The notes under the pieces were generated by a model, which did no database searches, was not told the DNA's origin, and worked only from the letters and a program-made list of their open reading frames with translations. From the NCBI RefSeq assembly GCF_004151105.1, contig NZ_PHRF01000041.1, forward strand, positions 310,001 through 374,000: a stretch of DNA of 64,000 nt. The letters are read 5' to 3'. This DNA is from Streptomyces sp. L-9-10. GTDB taxonomy: Bacteria; Actinomycetota; Actinomycetes; Streptomycetales; Streptomycetaceae. The position numbers and the translations under genes were made by a program. Shown here piece after piece: positions 25,973-34,677 of the stretch (within the stretch, counting starts at the first letter, position 1; each line of letters starts with the position of its first letter).

Positions 25973-26722
25973 ATGCTGCGTGTACTGGCTGTGGACGACG
26001 AAGAACCGGCGCTCGAGGAGCTGCTGTACCTGCTCAGGGCCGACCCGCGGATCCGTGGCGCGGAGGGCGCCACCAGCGCGACGGAGGCGCTGCGGCGGAT
26101 CGGCGCGGCGCTCGACGCGGGCCCCGACGACCCCGCCGCCATCGACGTGGTCTTCCTCGACATCCATATGGCCGGGCTGACCGGGCTCGATGTCGCCCGG
26201 CTGCTGGCGGGCTTCGCCGAGCCGCCGCTGATCGTCTTCGTCACCGCCCATGAGGGCTTCGCCGTCCAGGCCTTCGATCTGAAGGCCGTCGACTACGTCC
26301 TGAAGCCGGTCCGCAGGGAGCGGCTCGCCGAGGCGGTACGACGGGTCGCCGAGCTGGTGGGGGAGCGCGGGCCGGTCTCCGCCCCCGCCGCCGATCAGAT
26401 AGCCGTCGAGCTGGGCGGAGTGATGCGCTTCGTCGCCGTCGACGACATCGCCTACGCCGAGGCGCAGGGCGACTACGCGCGGCTGCACACCGACACCGGC
26501 AGCCATCTGGTCCGTATCCCCCTCACCACGCTGGAGGAGCGCTGGCGGGCCCGCGGCTTCGTACGGATCCACCGCCGTCATCTCGTGGCCCTGGCCCGGA
26601 TCGACGAGCTACGGCTCGACGCGGGGGCGATGAGTGTCCGCGTCGGCGACGCGGAGCTCGCGGTCAGCAGGCGTCACGCCCGCGCCCTGCGCGATCTGCT
26701 GATGCGGCAGGGCGGCCGCTGA
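25973..26722 (+). CDS. LytTR-family response regulator
   Basis: 249 residues from the ATG at 25973. The receiver domain (~1-120) has acidic residues in LAVDDEEPA, the phospho-acceptor Asp in DVVFLDIHMAGL, then Thr in VFVTAHE and Lys in YVLKPVRR. The LytTR DNA-binding domain (~145-245) shows VDDIAYAEAQGDYARLHT and FVRIHRRHLVAL. It is read with the DUF485, symporter and LytS kinase genes that follow, so it is the output of that two-component system and probably controls the symporter. A TACACT box only 9 bp before the ATG suggests a very short leader. Confidence 0.9.
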   Translation: MLRVLAVDDEEPALEELLYLLRADPRIRGAEGATSATEALRRIGAALDAGPDDPAAIDVVFLDIHMAGLTGLDVARLLAGFAEPPLIVFVTAHEGFAVQAFDLKAVDYVLKPVRRERLAEAVRRVAELVGERGPVSAPAADQIAVELGGVMRFVAVDDIAYAEAQGDYARLHTDTGSHLVRIPLTTLEERWRARGFVRIHRRHLVALARIDELRLDAGAMSVRVGDAELAVSRRHARALRDLLMRQGGR

Positions 26723-26885
26723 CCAGGGGCTTCCCCCGGGATCATCGCGCTGCGTACACTCCGGGCCCGAGCACCGCACCGCGCCGGGCCTGGTCTGGAT
26801 ATGCGCAACGGACATGCGCGACGGACATGGGCCGGGCGGGCGAGCGGAGAGCCGGAGAGAAACCAGAGTGAAAGGGGGGACGGAC

Positions 26886-27263
26886 ATGACGGCGGAGCCC
26901 GCGTCCCGGCATCCGGCGCCCCGGCGCGAGGTGGTCACGGGTGAGCCTCGTCGCGTACGCCCCCTGCCGCGCTACCGCGCCCAGGCCGAGATCGAGGAGC
27001 AGACCGCGCTCGGCGACGCCTATGTCCGTTCTCTGATGCGCAGTCAACTACGAGCGGGGATCACCGCGTTCGCGCTGCTCGCGCTGGTCGCGGCCACGCT
27101 GCCGCTCGCCTTCGCCACCCTGCGCGACGCGACGGCGGTCTGGGTGGTGCTCGGCTTCGCCGCGTATCCGCTGCTCACCCTGCTCGCCTGGTGGTACGTA
27201 CGGCGCGCGGAGCGCAACGAACGCGACTTCGCCCGGCTCGTGAAGGGCCGGCCCGTTCCGTGA
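26886..27263 (+). CDS. DUF485 small membrane protein
   Basis: 125 residues from the ATG at 26886, 5 bp after AAAGGGGGGA. A ~50-residue charged N-terminus is followed by two hydrophobic helices (GITAFALLALVAATLPLAF and AVWVVLGFAAYPLLTLLAWW) and a basic tail. This is the DUF485/YjcH type normally encoded just before acetate-type sodium:solute symporters. Its stop overlaps the start of the symporter gene (GTGA), consistent with an accessory subunit made in step with it. The 163-bp gap after the response regulator may contain a further promoter. Confidence 0.85.
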   Translation: MTAEPASRHPAPRREVVTGEPRRVRPLPRYRAQAEIEEQTALGDAYVRSLMRSQLRAGITAFALLALVAATLPLAFATLRDATAVWVVLGFAAYPLLTLLAWWYVRRAERNERDFARLVKGRPVP

Positions 27264-28819
27264 GCCAGAGCTATACGGTCACCGCGGTCACCGTGGTCGT
27301 GCTCGCGACCGTCCTCGTCGGCGGCTTCGGGCTGCGGATATCCCGTACGACGTCCGACTTCTACGTGGCCTCCCGGACGGTGCGGCCCGCGCTGAACGCC
27401 GCCGCCATCAGCGGCGAGTACCTCTCCGCCGCCTCCTTCCTCGGCGTCGCGGGCCTGGTGCTGCTGCACGGCCCCGACATGCTCTGGTACCCGGTCGGCT
27501 ATACCGCCGGCTATCTCGTCCTGCTGCTCTTCGTCGCCGCCCCGCTCCGGCGCTCCGGCGCGTACACCCTCCCCGACTTCGCCGAGGGCCGGCTCGAATC
27601 GCGTGCGGTGCGCCGACTGGTGAGTGTGTTCGTGGTCGGTGCGGGCTGGCTCTATCTCGTGCCCCAGCTCCAGGGCGCGGGGCTGACGTTGAAGATCCTC
27701 ACCGGCGCGCCCGACTGGTTCGGCGGGGTGCTGGTCGCCCTGGTCGTGGTGGTGGCGGTCGCGGCGGGCGGGATGCGCAGCATCACCTTCGTCCAGGCGT
27801 TCCAGTACTGGCTCAAGCTCACCGCGCTGCTCGTGCCCGCGCTCTTCCTGCTGCTGGCCTGGCAGGGCGACGGACGGCCGCGTGTCGACCTCGATCTGAC
27901 GGCGGCCGTCACCGGCCGCGCGGACCATCCGCTGTACGCGACCTACGGCCTGATCGTGGCGACCTTCCTGGGCACGATGGGGCTGCCCCATGTCGTCGTC
28001 CGCTTCTACACCAGCCCCAACGGCCGGGCCGCGCGCCGCACCACCGTGATCGTCCTGGCGCTGGTCGGCGCGTTCTATCTGCTGCCGCCCGTCTACGGCG
28101 CGCTGGGCCGGCTCTATGTCCCCGAACTCCCCTACGGTACGGACGCCGACGCCGCCGTACTGCTGCTGCCGGAGCGGGCGATCGGCGGGCTCGGCGGTGA
28201 TCTGCTCGGCGCGCTGGTGGCGGGCGGTGCCTTCGCCGCGTTCCTCTCCACCGCCTCCGGGCTGACCATGGCCGTCGCGGGGGTCCTCACCCAGGATGTC
28301 CTTCCCTCGCGGGGCGTACGCCACTTCCGGCTGGCCACCCCGCTCGCCATGGCCGTACCGCTCGGCGGATCGCTGCTGGTCAGCGGGATGCCGGTGGCCG
28401 ACTCGGTGGGCATGGCCTTCGCGGTGTCCGCGTCGTCGTTCTGTCCGCTGCTGGTGCTGGGCATCTGGTGGCGGCGGCTCACTCCGCCCGGCGCGATCGC
28501 GGGACTGCTGCTCGGCGGTGGTCTGGCGTTCGCCGCCACGGTGATCACGGTGAGCGGCGCCGTACGGTCGGGCTGGCCGCACGCGCTGCTCGCCTGGCCC
28601 GCCGTCTGGTCGGTGCCCGTCGGCTTCCTCGCGATGATCCTGGTGTCGCTGGCCACGCGCGGCCGGATACCGCCCGGCACCAACGCGGCGATGACGCGGT
28701 TCCATCTGCCGGAGGCCCTGATGTCCGGCGGTCGCCAGGCGAGCGCGAGCGCGGGCCCCGGCGCGACGGGTGGCGGAACGGTCACGGGAGACGTCACCGG
28801 AACCGGCGGTGCCCGATGA
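27260..28819 (+). CDS. sodium:solute symporter, ActP-like monocarboxylate transporter
   Basis: 519 residues from the GTG at 27260, with about 13 membrane segments. Family features include SDFYVASRTVRPALNAAAISGEYLSAASF at the N-terminus (split here only by function, a continuous SSS signature), GTMGLPHVVVRFYT and a late FAAFLSTASGLTMAVAGVL block. ActP-type members import acetate, pyruvate or other short carboxylates with sodium. The preceding DUF485 gene and the following LytS gene both overlap it. The nearby LytS/LytTR pair probably senses the same or a related carboxylate. Confidence 0.88.
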   Translation: MSQSYTVTAVTVVVLATVLVGGFGLRISRTTSDFYVASRTVRPALNAAAISGEYLSAASFLGVAGLVLLHGPDMLWYPVGYTAGYLVLLLFVAAPLRRSGAYTLPDFAEGRLESRAVRRLVSVFVVGAGWLYLVPQLQGAGLTLKILTGAPDWFGGVLVALVVVVAVAAGGMRSITFVQAFQYWLKLTALLVPALFLLLAWQGDGRPRVDLDLTAAVTGRADHPLYATYGLIVATFLGTMGLPHVVVRFYTSPNGRAARRTTVIVLALVGAFYLLPPVYGALGRLYVPELPYGTDADAAVLLLPERAIGGLGGDLLGALVAGGAFAAFLSTASGLTMAVAGVLTQDVLPSRGVRHFRLATPLAMAVPLGGSLLVSGMPVADSVGMAFAVSASSFCPLLVLGIWWRRLTPPGAIAGLLLGGGLAFAATVITVSGAVRSGWPHALLAWPAVWSVPVGFLAMILVSLATRGRIPPGTNAAMTRFHLPEALMSGGRQASASAGPGATGGGTVTGDVTGTGGAR

Positions 28820-30006
28820 GCGGATCCGCACTCGCCGTACTGATCGTGCTCGGTCCGCTGCTCCTCGCGGGCGGCTTCGTACTCGGCCGGCGCACCGCGC
28901 GCCCCGAGCGGACGAGTGATGTCGGCACCCCCGTGGAGCGCGCCACCTTCGAGACGCTGCACACCGCCTCGCTCGCCGCGCCCCCGCTACGGGCCGGCCT
29001 CACCGAGGAGAGCGCACGCAAGGCGGCCCGCCGGCTGCGCTCCCTGCTCGGCACCGACGCGCTCTGCCTCACCGACCGGGAGCGGGTGCTCGCCTGGGAC
29101 GGGTCGGGCGAGCACCACGACCAGCAGGTCATGGCACAGGTCGAGGGGCTCCTCGCCAGCGGACGCGGTACCGCCTTCGCGAGCGGCTGCGGCGATCTCG
29201 ACTGCCCGCTGCGCTGGGGCGTGGCCGTACCGCTGACCGTCGACCACCGGGTCCTCGGCACCCTGGTCGCCTATGCGCCGCGCGAGTCCGCGGTCCTGGC
29301 CAGGGCGGCCGGCGAGGTGGCCCGCTGGGTCTCCGTACAACTGGAACTGGCCGAGCTCGACCGCTCCCGCACCCGGCTGATCGAGGCCGAGATCAAGGCG
29401 CTGCGGGCCCAGATCTCCCCGCACTTCATCTTCAACTCCCTCGCCGCCATCGCCTCCTTCGTCCGTACGGACCCCGAGCGGGCCAGGGAACTCCTGCTGG
29501 AATTCGCCGATTTCACCCGCTACTCGTTCCGCAGGCACGGCGACTTCACCACCCTCGCCGACGAGTTGCACTCCATCGACCAGTATCTGGCGCTCGTACG
29601 GGCCCGGTTCGGTGACCGGCTCTCGGTCACGCTCCAGGTCGCCCCGGAGGTCCTGCCGGTGGCGATGCCGTTCCTCTGTCTTCAGCCGCTCGTCGAGAAC
29701 GCCGTCAAGCACGGCCTCGAAGGGGCCGTCACCACGAGCCGGATCACCATCAGCGCGCTCGACGCGGGCGCCGAGGCCGAGGTGGTGATCGAGGACGACG
29801 GGGTCGGTATGGAGCCGGACCGGCTGCGCCGGATCCTGCGCGGCGAGGGCGGCGCGTCCACCGGGATCGGACTGCTCAATGTGGACGAGCGGCTGCGCCA
29901 GGTCTACGGGGACGAGTACGGCCTGGTCATCGAGACGGGCGTGGGTGCGGGTACGAAGATCACGGTACGGATTCCCAAGTACCGCGCGGGCGTGCACGGC
30001 ACCTGA
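28816..30006 (+). CDS. LytS-like sensor histidine kinase
   Basis: 396 residues; the ATGA overlap with the symporter gene sets the start. One N-terminal membrane helix (ALAVLIVLGPLLLAGGFVL) is followed by a GAF-like region (~45-185) that includes Cys residues in SGCGDLDCPLRWG. The His_kinase domain has the phospho-acceptor in ALRAQISPHFIFNSL; the HATPase domain has LQPLVENAVKHGL and a G-box ending STGIGLLNVDERL. Unlike classical LytS it has one helix instead of five or six, so sensing is probably cytoplasmic. Its partner is the LytTR regulator at the start of the operon. Confidence 0.88.
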   Translation: MSGSALAVLIVLGPLLLAGGFVLGRRTARPERTSDVGTPVERATFETLHTASLAAPPLRAGLTEESARKAARRLRSLLGTDALCLTDRERVLAWDGSGEHHDQQVMAQVEGLLASGRGTAFASGCGDLDCPLRWGVAVPLTVDHRVLGTLVAYAPRESAVLARAAGEVARWVSVQLELAELDRSRTRLIEAEIKALRAQISPHFIFNSLAAIASFVRTDPERARELLLEFADFTRYSFRRHGDFTTLADELHSIDQYLALVRARFGDRLSVTLQVAPEVLPVAMPFLCLQPLVENAVKHGLEGAVTTSRITISALDAGAEAEVVIEDDGVGMEPDRLRRILRGEGGASTGIGLLNVDERLRQVYGDEYGLVIETGVGAGTKITVRIPKYRAGVHGT

Positions 30007-30031
30007 GCGCCCCGCCCGCGTGCGCCGCCGG

Positions 30032-30547
30032 TCAGAACAGATGGATCGCCAGATGGCCGAGCGGCAGTCCGAGCTGCCAGGCGGGGGTCCAGACCTGGGG
30101 ACCCTCCGCCTCGCCGACCGGGAACGGATCGTCGTACGACGGGCCCACGGCATCGAGATCCGGCGCCAGCAGCTCCGTCTCCTCCAGCCACCGCCAGGCC
30201 GCGCCCGCCAGCTCCAGATCCGGATCCCGGGCCTCCCGGCCGGCCTCGAACGCGGCCGCCTCCAGCCGGTCGATCCGCCCGCAGACCCATTCGCGCCAGC
30301 ACGTCCCGTACGCCGTGAGGGAGCGCCACTCCTCCATCCTGGCCACCACGCGCGGGCCGCCCACCGAGCTGTCGGAGAGGAAGATGGTCAGGGCCAGCGC
30401 GTCCCGCCCCGCCCGGTATTCGAGCGTCGTCGGCGGCATCAGATCACCGGTGCGCAACAGCTCGTCGGCGATGTACTCCGCGTACATCCAAGCCATGGGC
30501 ACCAGGAGGCCCCCACCACCCGCCCCTTCGGTACATTCCGGACGCAT
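30032..30547 (-). CDS. conserved hypothetical protein
   Basis: 171 residues from the ATG at 30547, which has AAGGAAGG upstream. No signal peptide or membrane segment is visible. The sequence is rich in Trp and acidic residues (EEWRSLTAYGTCWREWVCG, LAGAAWRWLEETELL) and ends in a hydrophobic PLGHLAIHLF. I do not recognise a family. It ends 25 bp from the convergent histidine-kinase gene and starts 113 bp from the divergent anti-sigma gene. Confidence 0.65.
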   Translation of the reverse strand: MRPECTEGAGGGGLLVPMAWMYAEYIADELLRTGDLMPPTTLEYRAGRDALALTIFLSDSSVGGPRVVARMEEWRSLTAYGTCWREWVCGRIDRLEAAAFEAGREARDPDLELAGAAWRWLEETELLAPDLDAVGPSYDDPFPVGEAEGPQVWTPAWQLGLPLGHLAIHLF

Positions 30548-30660
30548 CGCTTTTCCGCCTTCCTTTCTTCCCCCGAAGCCAGCTTCACGGAGCATTGAAC
30601 CGGCGGTGGCCGCCCCGCGTGGCCAGAAAGGCAGGATCGGTCGGCGGACGGGAGAGGATT

Positions 30661-30885
30661 GTGACGGGTGTGGCCGAGGGGGACGCGTCCGACGGTGGAG
30701 CGGACGATTCCGGCCCGCATGTGCGGTCGCTCCTGGGCGCCTACGTACTCGAAGCGCTCGCACCCGAGGAGGACCGGCGGGTCGCGGCCCATCTGGCGGA
30801 GTGCGGCCCGTGCGGCGCGGCCTATCTGGAAGTGGCCGACGCGCCGTCGTCGCTGGCGCTGCTGGACGAGGACGATCTGCGGTAG
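30661..30885 (+). CDS. minimal zinc-binding anti-sigma domain protein
   Basis: 74 residues from a GTG that follows GGAGAGG. The whole product is one zf-HC2 anti-sigma domain: HVRSLLGAYVLEALAPEEDR, then H-x3-C-x2-C as HLAECGPC. The usual membrane helix and outer domain are missing; the frame stops 41 residues after the motif begins. Its last 64 bp overlap the 3' end of the convergent ECF sigma gene. It is a plausible soluble inhibitor of that sigma factor, but the opposite orientation is unusual for a sigma/anti-sigma pair. It could also be a remnant of a longer gene. Confidence 0.7.
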   Translation: MTGVAEGDASDGGADDSGPHVRSLLGAYVLEALAPEEDRRVAAHLAECGPCGAAYLEVADAPSSLALLDEDDLR

Positions 30886-31445
30886 CCGGGCGCGCTGTGA
30901 CCGGGCGTGCGGAAACCGGGCGCGCTGTAGCCGGGCAGCGAACGGGCCAGCGCGCGCAGCGCGTAGTACGAACGGGACTTGACCGTGCCGGGCGGAATCC
31001 CGAGCACCCCCGCCGCCTCGTTCACGCTCAGCCCGCGGAAGTAGATCTGGGTCAGCACCTCGCGGTGCTCCCGGCTCAGCGTGCGCACCGCTTCGCGTAC
31101 GTCGAGCACCGCGACCGTGGATTCGGTGCGGTCCTCGGGATCGGGCGTGGCGGCGAGGATCACGTCGCTGACCTCCGTGGGCCGCGCCAGCCGGGATCTG
31201 CGGGCGTCGATGGCCAGCCTGCGGCCGACGGTGAACAGCCAGGGCCGCATGGAGTCGAAGGGCCCGTCGAACGCTTCGGGATGCTGCCAGGCGCGGACCA
31301 GCGTCTCCTGGAGCAGATCCTCGGCGCGCTGCCGGTCGCCGTAGGTCAGGCCCAGCAGAAAGTTCAGCAGGGCCGGCCCGTGTTCGCGCTGAAGCTCCGT
31401 CAGTGCCCGCTCGTCGGTCCTCTCCTCGGCCATGGCTGTGGTCAT
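30822..31445 (-). CDS. ECF RNA polymerase sigma factor
   Basis: 207 residues from the ATG at 31445 behind GAAGGG. Region 2 (~20-85) contains YGDRQRAEDLLQETLVRAWQHPEAF and RPWLFTVGRRLAIDARR. Region 4 (~115-170) has LSREHREVLTQIYFRGLSV and the recognition helix GIPPGTVKSRSYYALRAL. The C-terminal ~38 residues are a low-complexity tail with a repeated SAPG(Y/F/H) unit and a Ser run, absent from typical ECF factors. It is convergent with, and overlaps by 64 bp, the minimal zinc anti-sigma gene, which may be its regulator. SigK/SigL-like group by overall appearance. Confidence 0.9.
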   Translation of the reverse strand: MTTAMAEERTDERALTELQREHGPALLNFLLGLTYGDRQRAEDLLQETLVRAWQHPEAFDGPFDSMRPWLFTVGRRLAIDARRSRLARPTEVSDVILAATPDPEDRTESTVAVLDVREAVRTLSREHREVLTQIYFRGLSVNEAAGVLGIPPGTVKSRSYYALRALARSLPGYSAPGFRTPGHSAPGYRRSSSSSSASDDGASATSR

Positions 31446-31642
31446 CGTGAACGCCCTTCCCGCCGGGGTCGCCGTCGTACGCGGCTCCGTTGCCGCCTGG
31501 CGTATCCGAACGCATGGCGACGCCGAGGGACAGACAGTGCACCGAGGTCTGCGACGAGCGGTCGCTCACTGCGGCGAGTGGTGCGGTGAACGGTCGGGCG
31601 GCGGCGTTTGGACCCTTTCGCGTGCTGTACCGGCTTGGTCAC

Positions 31643-31671
31643 TTGACATCCATTTATATGAACATATGGAT
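31643..31671 (+). promoter_or_regulatory. AT-rich promoter/operator before the CapA-like gene
   Basis: A consensus -35 TTGACA (31643-31648) is followed after 16 bp by TATGGA as a possible -10. Between them lies ATATG-AA-CATAT (31656-31667), a 12-bp dyad, enclosed by ATCCAT (31648-31653) and ATGGAT (31666-31671). The run is strikingly AT-rich for this genome. ATATGAACATAT resembles half-sites of ArsR/SmtB-type metal repressors. Confidence 0.6.
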
Positions 31672-31710
31672 TCGTTGGGACGGTATCCCCCGGAAAATGG
31701 AGCCTGCCCG

Positions 31711-32943
31711 ATGACGAAGCGCATGCGACAGGGAGCGGTGGCCGCTGCGGCGCTGCTCATCGGAACCGCGGCGGCCTGTACCGGTCCCGAGCGGCCCAGC
31801 GCCCCGGTCCCGGGCGCCCCGCCGCGGCCGGGCACCGCGGCGCCCGCCGCGGCGGGCGGCTCCGCGGCACCTTCCGCCGCGGGCGGCTCAGCGCCGCGGC
31901 AGCGCGGCTTCACGCTCGTCGCCTCCGGGGACGTGCTGCCGCACGACTCCGTCATCGACCGGGCGAACGCCGACGCGGACGGCGAGGGCTATGACTTCGG
32001 GCCGATGCTCGACAGCGTGAAGCCGGTGGTCTCCGGCGCCGATGTGGCGATCTGCCACATGGAGACCGTGTTCGGCGAGAAGGACGGCTCGTACAGCGGC
32101 TATCCGGCCTTCGTCTCCCCGCCGGAGATCCCCGCCGGTCTGCGGGCCACCGGCTACGACTCGTGCTCCACCGCCTCGAACCACAGCCTGGACGACGGGG
32201 CCGACGGGGTGGAGCGGACCCTCGACGCCTTCGACAAGGCGGGCGTACGGCACGCCGGTACGGCCCGCTCGGCGGCGGAGGCCGCGCGCCCCGCCCTGCT
32301 GACGGCGGGCGGCGCCAAGGTGGCGCAACTGGCGTACACCTTCGGCACCAACGACTACGACCTTCCCGACGGGCAGCCCTGGGCCGTCGGACTCATCGAC
32401 GAGCGGAAGATCATCACGGATGCCCGCGCCGCCCGTAAGGCGGGCGCCGATGTCGTCGTGATCAGCCTGCACTGGGGCACCGAGTGGCAGACGGACCCGG
32501 ACGAGCAGCAGCTGAGCCTGGGCAGGAAACTCACCGCGTCGCGCACCGGAGGCCGCCCCGACATCGATCTGATCCTCGGTACCCACGCGCATGTCCCGCA
32601 GCCGTACGAGAAGGTGAACGGCACCTGGGTCGTCTACGGGATGGGCGACCAGATCGCCGGAACGATGACCAACGACGACGGTGAGCTGGACGCACGGGGC
32701 AACCACGGCTCGATCGGCCGGTTCACCTTCGCGCCGCCCGCGACGCCGGGGGAGCGCTGGCCGGTGAAGAAGGCCGAGTTCATCCCGCAGATGTGGGATC
32801 TCGACACCGGACGCGTCGTCAATCTGCCGGCGGCGGTACGCGGCGATTCCGAGCGGGACGACTACCGCGAGATCCAGTCGGAGATCAGCGAGGCGGTCCT
32901 GAGCCGGGGCGCGGCGAAGGACGGCCTCACCGCGGGCCGCTGA
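31711..32943 (+). CDS. CapA/PGA-synthesis-like lipoprotein
   Basis: 410 residues from the ATG at 31711 (GGAG 8 bp upstream). A lipoprotein signal ends at the lipobox TAAAC, followed by an Ala/Pro/Ser linker of ~45 residues. The catalytic-type domain is a calcineurin-like CapA fold: LVASGDVLPHDSV, ADVAICHMETVFG, DSCSTASNHSLDDG, VVVISLHWGTEW and ILGTHAHVPQPYE supply the Asp, His and Asn ligands of a dinuclear metal site. CapA is named from poly-gamma-glutamate capsule export, but most actinobacterial members are uncharacterised. It is on the outer membrane face. A strong AT-rich promoter/operator precedes it. Confidence 0.87.
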   Translation: MTKRMRQGAVAAAALLIGTAAACTGPERPSAPVPGAPPRPGTAAPAAAGGSAAPSAAGGSAPRQRGFTLVASGDVLPHDSVIDRANADADGEGYDFGPMLDSVKPVVSGADVAICHMETVFGEKDGSYSGYPAFVSPPEIPAGLRATGYDSCSTASNHSLDDGADGVERTLDAFDKAGVRHAGTARSAAEAARPALLTAGGAKVAQLAYTFGTNDYDLPDGQPWAVGLIDERKIITDARAARKAGADVVVISLHWGTEWQTDPDEQQLSLGRKLTASRTGGRPDIDLILGTHAHVPQPYEKVNGTWVVYGMGDQIAGTMTNDDGELDARGNHGSIGRFTFAPPATPGERWPVKKAEFIPQMWDLDTGRVVNLPAAVRGDSERDDYREIQSEISEAVLSRGAAKDGLTAGR

Positions 32944-33031
32944 GAGGGACGCGGGAGGGCTGCGCCGGGAGGGACGGACGGGCGGAGAGAGGCCGTACGG
33001 CGCGGACCGGGCGGGACTCTCGTGACATGCC

Positions 33032-33490
33032 CTACGGGACGACCGTCACCGGCCAGCGGCCCGCCTTGACCAGCCGTACCGCCACCGAGCCGATGATCCG
33101 GTGCCCCGCCGACTCCGAGGCTCCCACCACCACGGCATCCGCCTTCAGCTCGTCGGCCGCCGTGACGAGTCCGCTGTACGGGTCCCCGTGGAAGGTGTGG
33201 AACTCCCAGCGGACGTCCCAGACGTCCTTGACCCGTTCCACGGCCACCCGGATCTCCTCCACCAGACCCTCGGCGATCTCCCCGGTCGTCTCCGCGACCG
33301 GGGCGCCGAGGACGGCGCCGGCCGGCATGACGGGCTGCACGTAGACGATGGCGAGCAGGGCGTTCTGGCGCCGTGCGAGGCCGCCGGCGTACGCGGCGGC
33401 GCGGAACGAGGACTGCGAACCGTCCACGCCGACAACGATCACCTTCGGGCCGTCGGTACCACGTTCGAATTGAGTGGGCTGCTGAGTCAC
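33032..33490 (-). CDS. universal stress protein (UspA family)
   Basis: 152 residues from the GTG at 33490; upstream in-frame codons only add low-complexity sequence. The first strand VIVVGVDGSQSSFRAAAYA is typical of UspA. The C-terminal nucleotide-binding segment reads VVGASESAGHRIIGSVAVRLV, which keeps Gly-Ser and the GHRI/GSVA pattern but spaces the glycines differently from G-x2-G-x9-G-S, so ATP binding is uncertain. It is a cytoplasmic stress-related protein. No strong ribosome-binding site is seen, so the start is moderately certain. Confidence 0.83.
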   Translation of the reverse strand: MTQQPTQFERGTDGPKVIVVGVDGSQSSFRAAAYAGGLARRQNALLAIVYVQPVMPAGAVLGAPVAETTGEIAEGLVEEIRVAVERVKDVWDVRWEFHTFHGDPYSGLVTAADELKADAVVVGASESAGHRIIGSVAVRLVKAGRWPVTVVP

Positions 33491-33807
33491 GGCACGCAGG
33501 GTATCCGCTTCCGGCGAACGGACCGGCGGCGGTCTCCCCGGAGCGCTGACCACGGTCCGGCCGGGACCAGGGCGACACGTGCCGTGTGGCCGTGCCAGGA
33601 GAGCCGGGCGGCCGGTCGGGGAGCGGACCGGTCCCGGGCCGCCCGCTCCCCGGTGTGTCAGGGCCCTCCGGCCATTCGTGAGACACTGCCCCTGGCATCG
33701 GCCCACCGGTGCCGTGTTCCCTTCATGGCTCACCCCATCGGGTACTTTCCCCCGGATAACCGGTGTTGGTGAGCGGCACGGAGCATCCACCGTGCGAGCC
33801 ATTGGTC
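33491..33807. other. 317-bp divergent intergenic region
   Basis: This lies between the divergent usp and polysaccharide-deacetylase genes and must hold both promoters. GCTCACC (33728-33734) and GGTGAGC (33768-33774) form a spaced dyad near the deacetylase start, around TACTTT. No convincing -35/-10 pair, small gene or RNA was found. Confidence 0.5.
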
Positions 33808-34653
33808 ATGAAAAAGGATCAGATGATTCCGGGGCGCCGTGCGGTCCTGCGGATCGCCGCCTGCCTCGGCGCCGCGCTCACCACCCGGCTGCTGACAGCG
33901 GGACAGGCCCAGACACCCGGCAGCCCCACCCCGCCGCCTCCGGCGGGTGGAGCACAGGCGGCGAACAGGGCGAGCGCCCCGCTCAAACCCTCCGCGTACC
34001 GGCTCCAGCCCATGACGGAGGGCGCCCAGCCCGGCTACCGCAGACCCCTGCCGCCGGTACGCAAGGCGCCCATCCTGGAGATGCCGGAACTGGGCCACTC
34101 GATGGTCCTCACCTTTGACGACGGGCCCCACCCCGACTACACCCCCGGCATCCTGCGCACCCTGCGCGACTACGACGTACGCGCGATGTTCTTCGTCTGC
34201 GGCGAGATGGCCGACGCCAACCCCGACCTGCTGCGGGAGGCCGACGACGACGGCCACATCATCTGCAACCACACCTGGTCGCATCCGCTGATGACCGGGC
34301 TCAGACCGTCGCAGATCCGCGACGAGATGGGGCGCACGAGCCAGGTGGTCGAGGACATCCTGGGCACCCCGCCCCTCTGGTACCGCGCGCCCTACGGTGC
34401 CTGGAACCGGTACGCCTTCGAGATCGGGTCAGAGATGGGCATGGAGCCGCTCGCCTGGACCGTGGACTCCCTCGACTGGGAGACCCCCGGCACCGACAGC
34501 ATCGTCCGCAGAGTGCTGAACGGCGCCGGGCCGGGGGTCGTCGTCCTCAACCATGACGCGGGCGGCGACCGTTCGCAGAGCGTGGCGGCGCTGCGCCGCT
34601 ATCTGCCCCAGTTGCTCGACGACGGGTACCGCATCGCCGTGCCCCACCGATGA
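33808..34653 (+). CDS. polysaccharide deacetylase (NodB/CE4 family), exported
   Basis: 281 residues from ATG 33808; an alternative ATG at 33823 has AAAGGA just upstream. The N-terminus has GRRAVLRIAACLGAAL, a twin-arginine-like signal, followed by a Pro/Gly/Ala linker. All CE4 motifs are present: TFDDGPHPDYTPG (catalytic base and metal Asp), HTWSHP (metal His pair), RAPYGAWN, DSLDWETPG and VVLNHDAG. It should remove acetyl groups from peptidoglycan or another N-acetylated glycan outside the cell. It is convergent with the sortase gene, 24 bp away. Confidence 0.9.
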   Translation: MKKDQMIPGRRAVLRIAACLGAALTTRLLTAGQAQTPGSPTPPPPAGGAQAANRASAPLKPSAYRLQPMTEGAQPGYRRPLPPVRKAPILEMPELGHSMVLTFDDGPHPDYTPGILRTLRDYDVRAMFFVCGEMADANPDLLREADDDGHIICNHTWSHPLMTGLRPSQIRDEMGRTSQVVEDILGTPPLWYRAPYGAWNRYAFEIGSEMGMEPLAWTVDSLDWETPGTDSIVRRVLNGAGPGVVVLNHDAGGDRSQSVAALRRYLPQLLDDGYRIAVPHR

Positions 34654-34677
34654 GACCCCCCGGCCGCCCCCGGCTGG

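Noticed and set aside
33493..33802. Extended N-terminus of the universal stress protein
   Set aside because: The added 100 residues are Pro/Arg/Gly-rich without homology; the UspA fold begins right after the GTG at 33490.
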